Positions 20,376 to 32,089 of a stretch of DNA of 38,684 bases are shown here, piece by piece (the stretch's first letter is position 1; every line of letters begins with the position of its first letter). The position numbers were made by a program, and so were the translations under genes. Source of the stretch: Bacteroidales bacterium (GTDB lineage: Bacteria > Bacteroidota > Bacteroidia > Bacteroidales > UBA932); NCBI GenBank assembly GCA_017561865.1, contig JAFZBH010000010.1, forward strand, positions 1 through 38,684, in the 5' to 3' direction. The notes under the pieces were generated by a model. That model was given only the letters and a program-made list of their open reading frames with translations, did not search any database and was not told the DNA's origin.

Positions 20376-20383
20376 TATCTTTG
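20376..20383 (+). promoter_or_regulatory. -7 element TATCTTTG abutting the GT14 start
   Basis: A perfect TAnnTTTG whose last base is only 4 nt before the ATG at 20388. The expected start of transcription would coincide with the initiation codon, so the message may be leaderless. No TTTG at -33. Confidence 0.5.
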
Positions 20384-20387
20384 CAGC

Positions 20388-21290
20388 ATGTCTGCCGGCA
20401 AACACGCATATCTCATCCTTGCACATACCTGCCCCGGGCAGTTGCGCAAGCTCCTGTCCCTGCTGGACGACCCGCGAAACGATCTCTTCGTCCACATCGA
20501 CCGGAAGGCTTCCTTCGGGCCGGAAGCGCTGGAGGGCTGCTGCCGGCACTCCAGGTTGAGCTTCGTGGAACCGCGCATCAGCGTCCACTGGGGCGGGATC
20601 AGCATCATGCGTGCCGAACTGGCGCTGTTGCGCGCCGCCGTTCCCGGCGGGTATGCCTTCTATCATCTGCTCAGCGGGCAGGACCTGCCCATCAAGCCGC
20701 AGGATGCGATCCACGCCTTTTTCGCTGAGCACGCCGACCGGGAATTCATCAATTACTGGCAGTTCAAGCCGACCACACAGAACCGTTTCCGCTATTTCAC
20801 CCTTTTTCCGGAAGGGGCGGGCTTTTTCCTGACCAATTTACTGAACAACGTCCTGAAGGGCATCCTCATCGCCCTGAATATCCGGATCAACAAGGACGTC
20901 GACTTCCGCTTCGCCGCCCAGTGGTTCAGCATCACGCACGACTGCGCGGCCTATGTACTCTCGCAGGAAGCCTGGCTGGAAAAGGTATTCCGCCACACCA
21001 ACACAGCAGATGAGGTATTCCTGGCCACGGTGGTATGGAATTCCCCATTCCGGCAACGGCTGTACGACGCGCGGGAGCACGTCCAGAACGAAGACATCTA
21101 CAACACCTCGCATATGCGCTTCATCGACTGGACGCGCGGCAAGAGCATCCGTCACCCGTGGGTTTTCACCTTCGACGACAAGGACCTTCTGATGAGCGTG
21201 CCGCATTTCTGGGCGCGCAAATTCGACGAGCGCGTGGACGGGCGCATCATCGATTTCCTGTATGACGAATTGAAAGGAAAGTCCGCTTAA
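20388..21290 (+). CDS. GT14 (core-2/I-branching type) glycosyltransferase
   Basis: 300 residues. The start HAYLILAHTCPGQLRKLLSL and LFVHIDRKAS (34-43), then YHLLSGQDLPIKPQD and the late segment HTNTADEVFLATVVWN with its acidic E, follow the beta-1,6-N-acetylglucosaminyltransferase family (Pfam PF02485). The family adds a sugar branch from UDP-GlcNAc or a related donor to surface glycans. The acceptor cannot be told from sequence. The stop overlaps by 4 bp the stop of the converging glycosyltransferase on the other strand. With the nearby Wzz and SLBB genes it suggests a surface polysaccharide locus. Confidence 0.85.
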   Translation: MSAGKHAYLILAHTCPGQLRKLLSLLDDPRNDLFVHIDRKASFGPEALEGCCRHSRLSFVEPRISVHWGGISIMRAELALLRAAVPGGYAFYHLLSGQDLPIKPQDAIHAFFAEHADREFINYWQFKPTTQNRFRYFTLFPEGAGFFLTNLLNNVLKGILIALNIRINKDVDFRFAAQWFSITHDCAAYVLSQEAWLEKVFRHTNTADEVFLATVVWNSPFRQRLYDAREHVQNEDIYNTSHMRFIDWTRGKSIRHPWVFTFDDKDLLMSVPHFWARKFDERVDGRIIDFLYDELKGKSA

Positions 21291-22119
21291 ACAAGTTCCC
21301 GGAACCGCTCAGGCATCCGCACGACGATCTTCAGCTCGAACATCGCCGGCTTGTTCCAGGCATACGGCGGGCGGCAGAGCGTCTGGCAGATCCGTGCGAA
21401 ACGGGTCCAGCGGTCGAAATCCCGGGCACGAAGGTCCGTGGCGTAGCGGATGGTGCGGGCACGCTTGCGCATATGCGCGCCCCAGCCCTGACTGAGCCGG
21501 TCGGCGTCGCTGAAGCGGTCCTGCAGGCGCTTCATGTCGAAATAGCCGAAATGCAGCAGATACAGGTCCTTGGCGATGCGGAAGTCGTGCCCCTTGATCC
21601 GGTGGAAACCGGACCCCCAGACGCAGGGTTTCGCCACGATGGAGGGTTTGGTATAGCGCGTCCCGATCTGCGCGTAATGGCGCTGTTCCAGGAAGGGACG
21701 GTCGTCCGTGATGTCCCCTTCCTCGCCCAGCCGCTGGCCGAAATCCAGGCCCAGGGCGGACAGCGAGACGCCGATCTTCTGCCGGGAGAGGAATTCAGGC
21801 AGGCTGAGTCCACATTTCGGGTCCACCGCGACGATCTCGTCGGCGTCGACTCCGATGACCAGGTCATAACCGGATTCCAGCAGCGCCGCCGCCTGTTCGG
21901 AAAGGAACTTCAGCCGGCCCTTTTCCGCGGCGACCACCTGCGAGCCGATTTTTTCGTGAAGCTCGGCGTGGGTGCCTTCACAGAAGGGGGCGATCACCTG
22001 ATCGGTGCCGTCGAAGAAGATGTAGAGATTTTCCCGGCCCAGCTGCGCGCCGTAGTATTCGACCCACTTGCGCAGGTAGAAGTCGTCGTTGCGGACCATC
22101 GTGAGGGCGGCGATCTTTT

Positions 22120-22123
<4 letters not shown>
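21287..22123 (-). CDS. Glycosyltransferase (Glyco_tranf_2_4 / GT2-like)
   Basis: 278 residues. It begins KIAALTMVRNDDFYLRKWVEYYGAQLG, the typical opening of the Glyco_tranf_2_4 family, and carries the metal/nucleotide-sugar DxD as VDADE (D93, D95). A later LHFGYFDMKRL and a basic C terminus fit the same family. The probable role is sugar transfer during surface glycan synthesis; donor and acceptor are unknown. The ATG overlaps the uvrA stop (ATGA, 22120-22123), so it is translationally coupled as the last gene of the exporter-Wzz-uvrA operon. Confidence 0.8.
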
Positions 22124-24908
<2,785 letters not shown>

Positions 24909-24909
<1 letters not shown>

Positions 24910-26063
24910 TAGTCCCCGGACGGGGTCTCTTCCTGTGCAGGCTCCCCGTCATCCTTTTTCTTCAGGCCGGCGAAGAAGTCGCGTCCCCAGAGAATCCAAA
25001 GAGCGGCCACCACGGCACCCAGGAAGATGCACGCGGCCAGGATCGTCACCTTGGAGGGCTTGCTGCGCTTGAGCGGAACCTGCGGCGGGTTGATTACCGT
25101 GAACACCGGCGTCTCCTGCTGCACCTTGGCCTTGGCGGCCTGAAGCTGCTGGGCGCAGGTATTGTAGAGCTGGTAGTTCAGGTTCATCTCGTTCTGCAGG
25201 CGCTCCTGCTCCGTCTTGACCCGCTGGAGCACCACGCCCTGGTTGCGGTCCATATAGCTGGCGTAGCGCTGCTGCGAAGCGAAATAGGCCGAGCGGGCTT
25301 CCTCATAAAGGGTTTCGTAGTAAGCGAGGTCCTTGCGGGATTTCTCCGTCCGGTAGTTGGTCACATAGGTTTGCAGGCGGGTGATCACCTCTTCCGAGAT
25401 CTTGGCGGCCACCTTGGGATCCTGAGCGGTGACCGTCAGGGAGATGACCGAGGTTTTCTTGTCCACGGCCAGGGCAATGCTCTCCCGGATGGCCTTGGCG
25501 ATGTCTTCCTGCTCCGGAGTCAGGGCCGCAGGGTTCAACGAAGCATATCCCTCCACGGGCTCCTCTTTCTCGCGGAACAGGCCGATGAACCAGCCCAGCG
25601 CCTTGAACGGAGCGCTCTTCACCTTGCTCCACCAGGGGCTGCGGGTGTATTCTTTCAGATACGTGTAATAGTCGGAAGACTCGCTTTCTTTCTTATGCTT
25701 GAAATTCACCTGTACGGGGAACAGCTCCACGATGAAAGGAGTCGAAGTGACGATGTCCGGATACAGGTCGGGATAGACGGCGTCCGCCGTACTCACCGAA
25801 CCGAGGTTGATGCCGGCCAGGCTGGCGAGCGAACCCAGGCTGCCGCCGCCGGACCTGGACACCGTCTCGGGCGCGAGCGTGGACGTGACCGTGTATTCCT
25901 TGGGGATGCTGAATCCGATCACCAGGCCTACGGCGGCGGCGATGCCGCACCATTTGAGGATCAGTTTCCAGTCCTTGAAGAGCTTGCGGAGCAGCTCCAT
26001 GATGTCGATCTCGTCGTACTCTTCCTCCGCGTATTGGGGTTCGTTATAATGCTTCTCTTCCAT
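24909..26063 (-). CDS. Wzz/GNVR-type chain-length determinant protein
   Basis: 384 residues. An acidic N terminus precedes a first membrane helix (about 39-54), a Wzz-type periplasmic start ([12 protein letters not shown]), a long coiled-coil central region (about 225-310) and the GNVR-like tail [16 protein letters not shown] before the second helix (about 339-360). There is no C-terminal tyrosine kinase domain. Such polysaccharide co-polymerases set chain length and link to the outer-membrane exporter, encoded 9 nt upstream. The stop overlaps the uvrA start. Confidence 0.9.
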
Positions 26064-26072
26064 CGTCAGGAA

Positions 26073-28631
26073 TTATTTCGTGAAAATGTTGACCAGGGTG
26101 GCCACCATCGTGGCCAGCGAGGTGGCGGAGGTGCCGATGCTCAGGAGCTCCGTCGGGCTCATCCCGGCCTTGGAACCTTTCTCCGGCACGATGATCTCGC
26201 AGCCCGGCTCGATCGGAGAACGGTAATCGATGCTGCCGCCCTTGGCGGGCCGTGACATCCCGTTCATATAGATGATGAATGCCTTGCCCTTGCGGGCGTT
26301 ATTGGAGAACCCGCCGGCTGCATTGATGTAATAACTGTAGCTCTTGCCGGGGACGTAGATGACCGTATTGGGATACAGGACCGCCCCGCTGACGCGGACC
26401 GTGTTCTGCTGCCCGGGGATGAAGATCCTGTCACCCTCCTGCAGGACAGGATCGAAGTCGGAGCCGGGACGGGCGACGGCCTTGTCCATCTCGATACCGA
26501 CGGAATAAACCGGGTCCACCGTGATGGATGCCACGTTGAGGGTGTCGCGGCCGTTGATGGAGGCAAGGAGCCTGCGTTTGCTTGCCTGTTGCGCCTGTTC
26601 TTCTCTGGTCAGCCGGCGCTGCAAGGTACCGCCGCGCAGGAATGCCTGGCCGGTCGGACCGCCCGCACGCTGAAGGACGCTGGAAAGGCGCTCGCCTTCA
26701 CTCAGGAGCACATATGCACCCGGGAAGGCCACCGCACCTTCGACCTGGACGAATTTCTGCACGCTGTAAGCAGGACTCCGGCGGACGGATACGATATCAT
26801 AGGGCTGGAGTTCAAAACGCTCTCCACCGTCCATCGCAAGGCCGTCCTTGAGCGGGAAGGAGAAGGTCTCGCCCACCTTGTCGGTGGCCGTCATGCTGGC
26901 CGGATCGACAATGCGGCGGGCCACGTCCACGCGTGCCGTGGAGGCGCCGTCAAGCAGGCCGCCCGCCAGCACGATCAGGTCTTCGACCGTCGTGTTGGCC
27001 GTATACGGGAATACGCCGGGATTGTGCACGTAGCCGTTGATGGTCAGGGTGCCGGGATCATACAGTTCCTTTTGGCTGGCAATGGTCAGGATGTCATTCT
27101 TGCGAAGCACGACGTCATCCGCCGTCCCGGCAAAAATCCCGGCGAGGTCCACGGAAAGGGACTCGAACGTCAGGTCCTCCTTCTCGCGCACGAGCACGGC
27201 GCGTCCGGCGAACGCATCTTCCTTCATCCCGCCGGCGGCGCGGATCAGCTGACGCACGGTGGCGATGTCACCCCCGAGTTCATACATCCCGGGACGGAAC
27301 ACCGCTCCCTGGATTTCCACCTTGTTGGAAAAACGCTCCAGGGTCTCCCCCACGGACACTTCGTCCCCGTCAGCCATCACGAAGGAGGCGGCTGAAGACT
27401 TCCGCACGGTATAGATCTGGCGCTCCGAACCCTGCTGACGGATGACGCGGACGTCGTCCAGATAGGCTTTGCTGGAGAAACCTCCGGCATATTGGATGAG
27501 ATCGGAGAGCGTCTCAGTCTCCGTCAGTTCATAGAACATCGGACGTTTGACGCTGCCGGCAGCGAGCACCAGGTTCACATACGGCGGGACGATGATCACA
27601 TCGCCTTCCTTCAGCGTAATGTCGCTGTCGGAACGGCCGTTGAACAGATATCCATACACGTCCACCGTCGCTATCTGCTCGCCGCCGCGGATCACCTTGA
27701 TGGCACGGAGAGATCCTTCATCCGTCACACCGCCGGCATTATAGAGGGCGTTGAAAACCGTGGCAAAAGGTGAAAGCCGGAAGGTACCTGGCATCTCCAC
27801 TTCGCCCATGACGTTCACCTGGATGGTGCGGATGTTGCGCAGGGTGATGCTGATGGTGGAATTCGGACGGCTGCCGCCCACGCTGGCATACTTGGACACC
27901 AGGGCACGGCGCAGTTTCTCTTTCGCCTCCTTGATGGTCAGGCCGCCCAGCTGCACCTGGCCGATCTGGCTGATGTTGATGGTCCCTTCCGGGGAAATCG
28001 TCTTGCTGTAAGAACCTTCGCTGTAGCCGAAGATCTCGATGAGCAGTTCGTCGCCGGGACCCAGCTGATAGGTCTCGGGGGTGGCCAGGTTCTCGTTCGG
28101 CTCGAAAGTCAGGTCATTGCCGTAAAAGATGTCGTGGCCGAAAATCTGCAGGCTGTCGACGGCACCCACCAGCGTACCCAGCAGGTCCGAATAATCCACT
28201 TCCGCACGTGCTCGGGTCAATTCATCCCGCTGAAGGTCATAGCTGCTGCGATCCCGGTTCGGATCGGTGCTGACCGTCCGACGGCTCCTCTTGCGCGGCT
28301 GCGCCTGACGCTGATTTCTCCAATACTCGTCCTCGTAGCTGGCCTCCCGGCGGTTGCCGGCACCGGAATTGCGGACAAAAGCGCCGTCAGTCCCGGATTC
28401 GGCACCTTCGCCTCCCGTTATCTGCTGCGCCTGGACACGGGAGCGAATACGCTCCGCCTGCTCCTGGGTGACCCCGCGCGCAAGAAGCTCCTTGCCGATG
28501 GCATCCTGGCTCTTTCCGGCAGCCGTGGCGGTCTTGACATACTCAACCACCTGGTCATCCGTCATTTGCGCATAAGTCGCAAAGGAAAGCGAGCAGAAAA
28601 GGACGGCTGCAGCCAAAACAAATCTTTTCAT
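26073..28631 (-). CDS. SLBB-domain polysaccharide export protein (Wza-like)
   Basis: 852 residues from the ATG at 28631; the codon two places upstream is TTG and is less likely. A Sec signal peptide (about 1-21, ending ATYAQ) is followed by a short helical repeat region. A Gln/Arg-rich low-complexity stretch and the Poly_export domain (YQLGPGDELLIEIFGYSEG) come next. At least five SLBB-like modules follow, each marked by a G-E/D-V-x-x-P-G-x-Y/F pattern. The C-terminal segment ends in a hydrophobic helix (TELLSIGTSATSLATMVATL). Bacteroidales homologs of this length export capsular or exopolysaccharide through the outer membrane. It is the first gene of the operon with wzz, uvrA and the glycosyltransferase, behind a near-ideal promoter. 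Confidence 0.9.
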   Translation of the reverse strand: MKRFVLAAAVLFCSLSFATYAQMTDDQVVEYVKTATAAGKSQDAIGKELLARGVTQEQAERIRSRVQAQQITGGEGAESGTDGAFVRNSGAGNRREASYEDEYWRNQRQAQPRKRSRRTVSTDPNRDRSSYDLQRDELTRARAEVDYSDLLGTLVGAVDSLQIFGHDIFYGNDLTFEPNENLATPETYQLGPGDELLIEIFGYSEGSYSKTISPEGTINISQIGQVQLGGLTIKEAKEKLRRALVSKYASVGGSRPNSTISITLRNIRTIQVNVMGEVEMPGTFRLSPFATVFNALYNAGGVTDEGSLRAIKVIRGGEQIATVDVYGYLFNGRSDSDITLKEGDVIIVPPYVNLVLAAGSVKRPMFYELTETETLSDLIQYAGGFSSKAYLDDVRVIRQQGSERQIYTVRKSSAASFVMADGDEVSVGETLERFSNKVEIQGAVFRPGMYELGGDIATVRQLIRAAGGMKEDAFAGRAVLVREKEDLTFESLSVDLAGIFAGTADDVVLRKNDILTIASQKELYDPGTLTINGYVHNPGVFPYTANTTVEDLIVLAGGLLDGASTARVDVARRIVDPASMTATDKVGETFSFPLKDGLAMDGGERFELQPYDIVSVRRSPAYSVQKFVQVEGAVAFPGAYVLLSEGERLSSVLQRAGGPTGQAFLRGGTLQRRLTREEQAQQASKRRLLASINGRDTLNVASITVDPVYSVGIEMDKAVARPGSDFDPVLQEGDRIFIPGQQNTVRVSGAVLYPNTVIYVPGKSYSYYINAAGGFSNNARKGKAFIIYMNGMSRPAKGGSIDYRSPIEPGCEIIVPEKGSKAGMSPTELLSIGTSATSLATMVATLVNIFTK

Positions 28632-28670
28632 ATGCAATTATTCTTTGTTGCCTGTCAGGTATAAAACATA

Positions 28671-28702
28671 CAAAGATAATGCTTTTTGCATTCACAAGCA
28701 AA
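28671..28702 (-). promoter_or_regulatory. Consensus promoter of the export-wzz-uvrA-GT operon
   Basis: Minus-strand TTTG (28702-28699), exactly 20 nt, then TATCTTTG (28678-28671). It is a complete match to the Bacteroidetes consensus, and the ATG lies 39 nt past the -7 element. Confidence 0.85.
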
Positions 28703-28727
28703 TGTGCTGTTTCTCCGTTAGATTTTG

Positions 28728-28735
28728 TATCTTTG
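28728..28735 (+). promoter_or_regulatory. -7 element TATCTTTG of the 28744 gene
   Basis: A perfect -7 that ends 8 nt before the ATG at 28744. An imperfect TGTG lies at 28703-28706, 21 nt upstream of it. It is divergent from the export operon promoter. Confidence 0.65.
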
Positions 28736-28743
28736 TCCAAGTT

Positions 28744-30147
28744 ATGAAACCGTCCAGAAAGCACACCGGTCCCATCGCCGCCGTCTTGGCTTTCCTTGCC
28801 GCATACGGATTCTTCCAGTTCGCCTATCCGTATCATCTGATGCGCAGGGAGCAGATGGATCTGTTTATGTACGACTGGGACAGTATCCGCCAGACATACA
28901 GGGGCGCCGGCTTTCTGGCGCGGCTTGCGAGCGATTTCGCGGACCAGTTCTTCCACCTCCCCGCGGTCGGCCCCATCCTCGTCGCCCTGGCATTGACCGC
29001 CATCGGGGCCGTCACGTACCGGATCTGCCGGCATTTCCTCGGGCGATGGCCGTCCCTGGCCATCGCCACGCTGCTATATGCCTGGTCTTTCCTCCGGGAA
29101 ACGGAAAATCTTTTCTGCACCCGTTACACGCTGGCCACCCTGGGCTATCTCGCCCTCGTCCTGCTTGCCCTCCAATTCCGAAAAGCCTGGCTCAAACCCG
29201 TCGCCGCCGTGCTGCTGCTCGCTTTCGGAGTCTGGTCCCTCGGAGCTCCCTGGCAAAAGTACTACGGTAAACTCTGGGGCTGGCCCATCCTTTCCTACGA
29301 CAAAGTGATCGGCCTCGACACCGAGGTATCCCGTGAGAATTGGGACAAAGTCATCCGGCTCTCCGAAAAGGACCTGCATATGATGGAAGCGAGCTACTGC
29401 TACAATCTGGCGCACGCGATGAAAGGCGACCTGGGAGAGGCGCTCTTCAACCACACGCAGAACCGGTCGAACGGCCTGTTGTTCCTGATCGCGACCAACC
29501 GCTCCGTGTTCAGCAACGGCCTTGCCGGAGAGGCCTGGTTCCACCTGGGGAATATGACCGTCGCCGAGCAGAGCGCCATCATCGCGCTTCAGGCGACCCC
29601 CAGGCATACCGGCTCACGCTATATCGTCCGGCTCGCCCGGGCGAACCTTATCAGCGGGGACCTGGGCAGTGCGCAGAAATACCTCGGGATGCTCAGCAAG
29701 ACCCTCTTTTACGGGAAATGGGCCAGGCAGATTCTCGACTCGCTCCAGCTCGGCAACACCCCCGAGTGGGTCCTGCAAGGAAGGAGCCGTCTGGCCCGCA
29801 CCGATTATATTTATAATACCAATCAGTTCCGTCCCGTGCTGCTCGCTCTTCTGGAAGCCAATCCCGACAACGGCCTGGCCCGTGATTACCTGCTCTGTTA
29901 TGATCTGTTGAATTACGACCTGGAGAACTTCATGGCCGACTATGTCGGACGGATGACCGACAGACGAATCTACCGGGAAGCCGTCCTTGTCTGGCTCGGC
30001 ATCCACAATCAGATCTCGGAGGAGAACGCTGCCCGATACGGGATCGGCAGGGATCTCCTCGACAAGATGGACAAGTTCTTCCGCACACCCACCCGATACA
30101 AGAACACGTATTGGTATTATTATCTTCAAGCCACCAGCAAGGAATAG
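28744..30147 (+). CDS. Polytopic membrane protein (DUF6057-like)
   Basis: 467 residues from the ATG at 28744. An earlier in-frame start lies upstream of the -7 element and is not used. The N-terminal third has about five hydrophobic helices (for example IAAVLAFLAAYGFFQFAY, VALALTAIGAVTYRI, AVLLLAFGVWSL). The rest is soluble and alpha-helical with TPR-like helix pairs (SYCYNLAHAMKGDLGEAL, GSAQKYLGMLSKTLFYGKWA). From memory it resembles the Bacteroidales-specific DUF6057 family, whose function is unknown. The PD40 lipoprotein gene follows after 5 nt, so the two likely work together in the envelope. Confidence 0.6.
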   Translation: MKPSRKHTGPIAAVLAFLAAYGFFQFAYPYHLMRREQMDLFMYDWDSIRQTYRGAGFLARLASDFADQFFHLPAVGPILVALALTAIGAVTYRICRHFLGRWPSLAIATLLYAWSFLRETENLFCTRYTLATLGYLALVLLALQFRKAWLKPVAAVLLLAFGVWSLGAPWQKYYGKLWGWPILSYDKVIGLDTEVSRENWDKVIRLSEKDLHMMEASYCYNLAHAMKGDLGEALFNHTQNRSNGLLFLIATNRSVFSNGLAGEAWFHLGNMTVAEQSAIIALQATPRHTGSRYIVRLARANLISGDLGSAQKYLGMLSKTLFYGKWARQILDSLQLGNTPEWVLQGRSRLARTDYIYNTNQFRPVLLALLEANPDNGLARDYLLCYDLLNYDLENFMADYVGRMTDRRIYREAVLVWLGIHNQISEENAARYGIGRDLLDKMDKFFRTPTRYKNTYWYYYLQATSKE

Positions 30148-30152
30148 TCAAG

Positions 30153-31634
30153 ATGAAGCATTCCACTCTGCATAAGTACATCACCGCCGCGGCTGCCTGC
30201 CTCCTCCTGCTGGGCTGCAGCACGGATGACCCCGCCGTCCCCGCCTACGGCAGTGCCGGGCCCCTGGTCATCTATCCGGACTACAAGGACGTGACCGTCC
30301 CCGCGAACATCGCCCCCTTGAATTACCGTTACGCGATGCCGGACGTGCGCAAGGCCCGGACGACCTTCACCCTCGGAGACAAGTCCGTCAGGATCGACGG
30401 GCGCAAGGTCGAATGGCCCCTGAAGAAGTGGAAAGCCTTTATGGCGGACGCGGCCGGAAAGGCCATCACCGTGGAGGCCGTGGCCCAAGTCGGCGGCCAG
30501 ACGCTCACCGACAGCTGGACCGTGCGCGTCAGCGAAGACCCCATCGACGCCTACCTGACCTACCGCCTTATCGAACCGGCCTACCAGATGTGGAATGAAG
30601 TGTCCATCGTCGAGCGGCGCATCGAGGATTTCAAGGAAACGGTCATCTGCGACCCGGAGCATACGGACAACGCCTGTATGAACTGCCACATCCACGGCCA
30701 GCAGCGCGGTGATCTGTCGATGTACTACATCCGCGGCCCGCACGGCGGCGCCATCCTCAACCGGGACGGCGCGCTGAGGAAACTCACGCTCAACGCCGAC
30801 GGGATGCTCTCCGGCACCGTATACGGGGAGCTGCACCCGTCCGGGCGCTTCGGGGTCTTCTCCACGAACATCGTCCTTCCGGGCCTGCACGCGATGGCCG
30901 GAAACCGTATGGAGGTTTACGACACGGCCTCCGACCTGACGGTGGCGGATTTCGACCGGAACGAGATGATCAACCTCCCGCACGTGGCACGGGCCGACGT
31001 GTTCGAAACTTTTCCCTGTTTCTCCGCCGACGGGAAATCGGTCTTCTGGTGCGCCGCCGACACCGTTTCCGTCCCCAGGGACCTGGAAGCCCTCCAGTAT
31101 GACCTTGTCCGAGCTGCGTTCGACACTTCCGACGGCCACATCGGCGAACAGGTCGACACGGTCTGGAGCGGCCGCGCCCACAACGCCTCGGCCTGCCATC
31201 CCAAGGCCTCGCCTGACGGCCGCTGGCTGATCTTCACGGCCGCCGACTACGGGACCTTCCCCCTTTTCCACACCGAGTGCACCCTCCAGCTGGTAGACCT
31301 GCGGACCGGCGAAGTCCGCCCCCTCGACGAGATCAAGGGCGACAAGTCCGACACCTACCACAGCTGGTCCTCGAACAGCCGCTGGTTCGTGTTCGCGAGC
31401 AAGCGCGGCGACGGACAGTACGGCAAGCCGTATTTCTGCCACCTGGACGAGGAAGGCCGCACCACCAAGCCTTTCGTCCTCCCGCAGAAATCCTCGCGTT
31501 TCTACGACCTCAACCTCAAATCCTTCAACATTCCCGACCTCGGACGCGCCTCCACGGGCCTGACCGTCCGCGATGCCGGCAGGATGTTCAAGGCTCCGAG
31601 CGAGCCCTTCGCACAGGCGAAATCGGCTCAGTGA
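30153..31634 (+). CDS. PD40/TolB-like lipoprotein with a CxxCH motif
   Basis: 493 residues from the ATG at 30153. A lipoprotein signal (ITAAAACLLLLGC, Cys22) indicates an outer-membrane or periplasmic lipoprotein. A beta-sandwich-like region (about 30-140) is followed by CMNCH (175-179), the classical covalent haem c attachment motif, in the context DNACMNCHIHGQQ. Beyond it come beta-propeller strands of the PD40/TolB type: FPCFSADGKSVFW, CHPKASPDGRWLIF, TYHSWSSNSRWFVF. The family is commonly encoded beside DUF6057-like genes. Whether the CxxCH binds haem, a metal or nothing cannot be told here. The stop codon lies inside a perfect 14-bp palindrome (31631-31644). Confidence 0.7.
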   Translation: MKHSTLHKYITAAAACLLLLGCSTDDPAVPAYGSAGPLVIYPDYKDVTVPANIAPLNYRYAMPDVRKARTTFTLGDKSVRIDGRKVEWPLKKWKAFMADAAGKAITVEAVAQVGGQTLTDSWTVRVSEDPIDAYLTYRLIEPAYQMWNEVSIVERRIEDFKETVICDPEHTDNACMNCHIHGQQRGDLSMYYIRGPHGGAILNRDGALRKLTLNADGMLSGTVYGELHPSGRFGVFSTNIVLPGLHAMAGNRMEVYDTASDLTVADFDRNEMINLPHVARADVFETFPCFSADGKSVFWCAADTVSVPRDLEALQYDLVRAAFDTSDGHIGEQVDTVWSGRAHNASACHPKASPDGRWLIFTAADYGTFPLFHTECTLQLVDLRTGEVRPLDEIKGDKSDTYHSWSSNSRWFVFASKRGDGQYGKPYFCHLDEEGRTTKPFVLPQKSSRFYDLNLKSFNIPDLGRASTGLTVRDAGRMFKAPSEPFAQAKSAQ

Positions 31635-31651
31635 AAATTTTCACGCAGACG

Positions 31652-31682
31652 CTTGCGGATTTCCAAAATATACCTATCTTTG
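31652..31682 (+). promoter_or_regulatory. Promoter of tRNA-Asp
   Basis: CTTG (31652-31655), 19 nt, TATCTTTG (31675-31682), 26 bp before the tRNA. It is one base from full consensus. Confidence 0.7.
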
Positions 31683-31708
31683 CATCCGCATTCGGAAACG
31701 AAACACCT

Positions 31709-31783
31709 GGTGTGGTAGTTCAGTTTGGTTAGAATGCCGGCCTGTCACGCCGGAGGTCGCGAGTTCGAGCCTCGTCCGCACCG
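31709..31783 (+). tRNA. tRNA-Asp (GTC)
   Basis: 75 nt. The acceptor stem GGTGTGG pairs with CCGCACC (31776-31782, one G-T pair), and the discriminator is G31783. The D arm starts at TAGTTCAG. The anticodon stem GCCGGCC... holds the CTGTCAC loop with anticodon GTC, and the T arm contains GTTCGAGC. The 3' CCA is not encoded, as is common in Bacteroidetes. The 3' end is repeated at 31900-31910, marking this gene as the probable integration target of the element to the right. Confidence 0.95.
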
Positions 31784-31786
31784 CTT

Positions 31787-31821
31787 AAAGATGCCTTACA
31801 ACCACTTGTAGGGCATCTTTT
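31787..31821 (+). terminator. Terminator of tRNA-Asp (repeat unit 1)
   Basis: AAAGATGCC pairs with GGCATCTTT around an inner TACAA/TTGTA stem and a CCAC-containing loop, followed by a T-rich run. Confidence 0.8.
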
Positions 31822-31911
31822 ATTTTCAGTTTTCGCCAAAATGTACTGAGAATGTACTAAAAATCGAGGATGTACTGTTTTTCGCGATTTGCGGTCCCTT
31901 CCGCACCGCCT

Positions 31912-31945
31912 AAAAATGCCTCTCACATACGTGAGTGGCATTTTT
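31912..31945 (+). terminator. Second terminator-like hairpin (repeat unit 2)
   Basis: AAAAATGCC pairs with GGCATTTTT around CTCAC/GTGAG, followed by T-rich sequence. The inner stem differs from unit 1 (TACAA/TTGTA) but pairing is kept. Confidence 0.6.
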
Positions 31946-32089
31946 TATATCTGATTCTTCGTGATAATGTACTGAAAATGTACTAATATAATGGGTGTCC
32001 CGCAGTGTACTGAAAAGGGCCAGGAGCTTCACAGCGGCCCGGCCCCGTACGAAATTTAACATATCGGCTTGGCAACCGACGTGTCGCTG

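Larger units (their letters stand above)
31775..32025 (+). repeat. Tandem attachment-site-like units downstream of tRNA-Asp
   Basis: Two diverged units about 125 bp apart. Each begins with TCCGCACCGC (31775 and 31900), the end of the tRNA gene, then TAAA and ATGCC, with 19 of 21 bases shared. Each has a terminator-like hairpin, then the doublet ATGTACTGA-NAATGTACTAA (31840-31860; 31967-31985) and a third TGTACTG copy (31870; 32006). This layout is what repeated insertion by a tyrosine recombinase at a tRNA 3' end leaves behind. No recombinase gene is in the window. The 31784-32168 stretch holds nothing else except the minus-strand -7-like element at 32090-32097 and the amidase promoter. Confidence 0.65.

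Noticed and set aside
31631..31644. GTGAAAATTTTCAC palindrome as terminator or operator
   Set aside because: A perfect 14-bp palindrome but without a loop or T tract and overlapping a stop codon; too little to assign a role.
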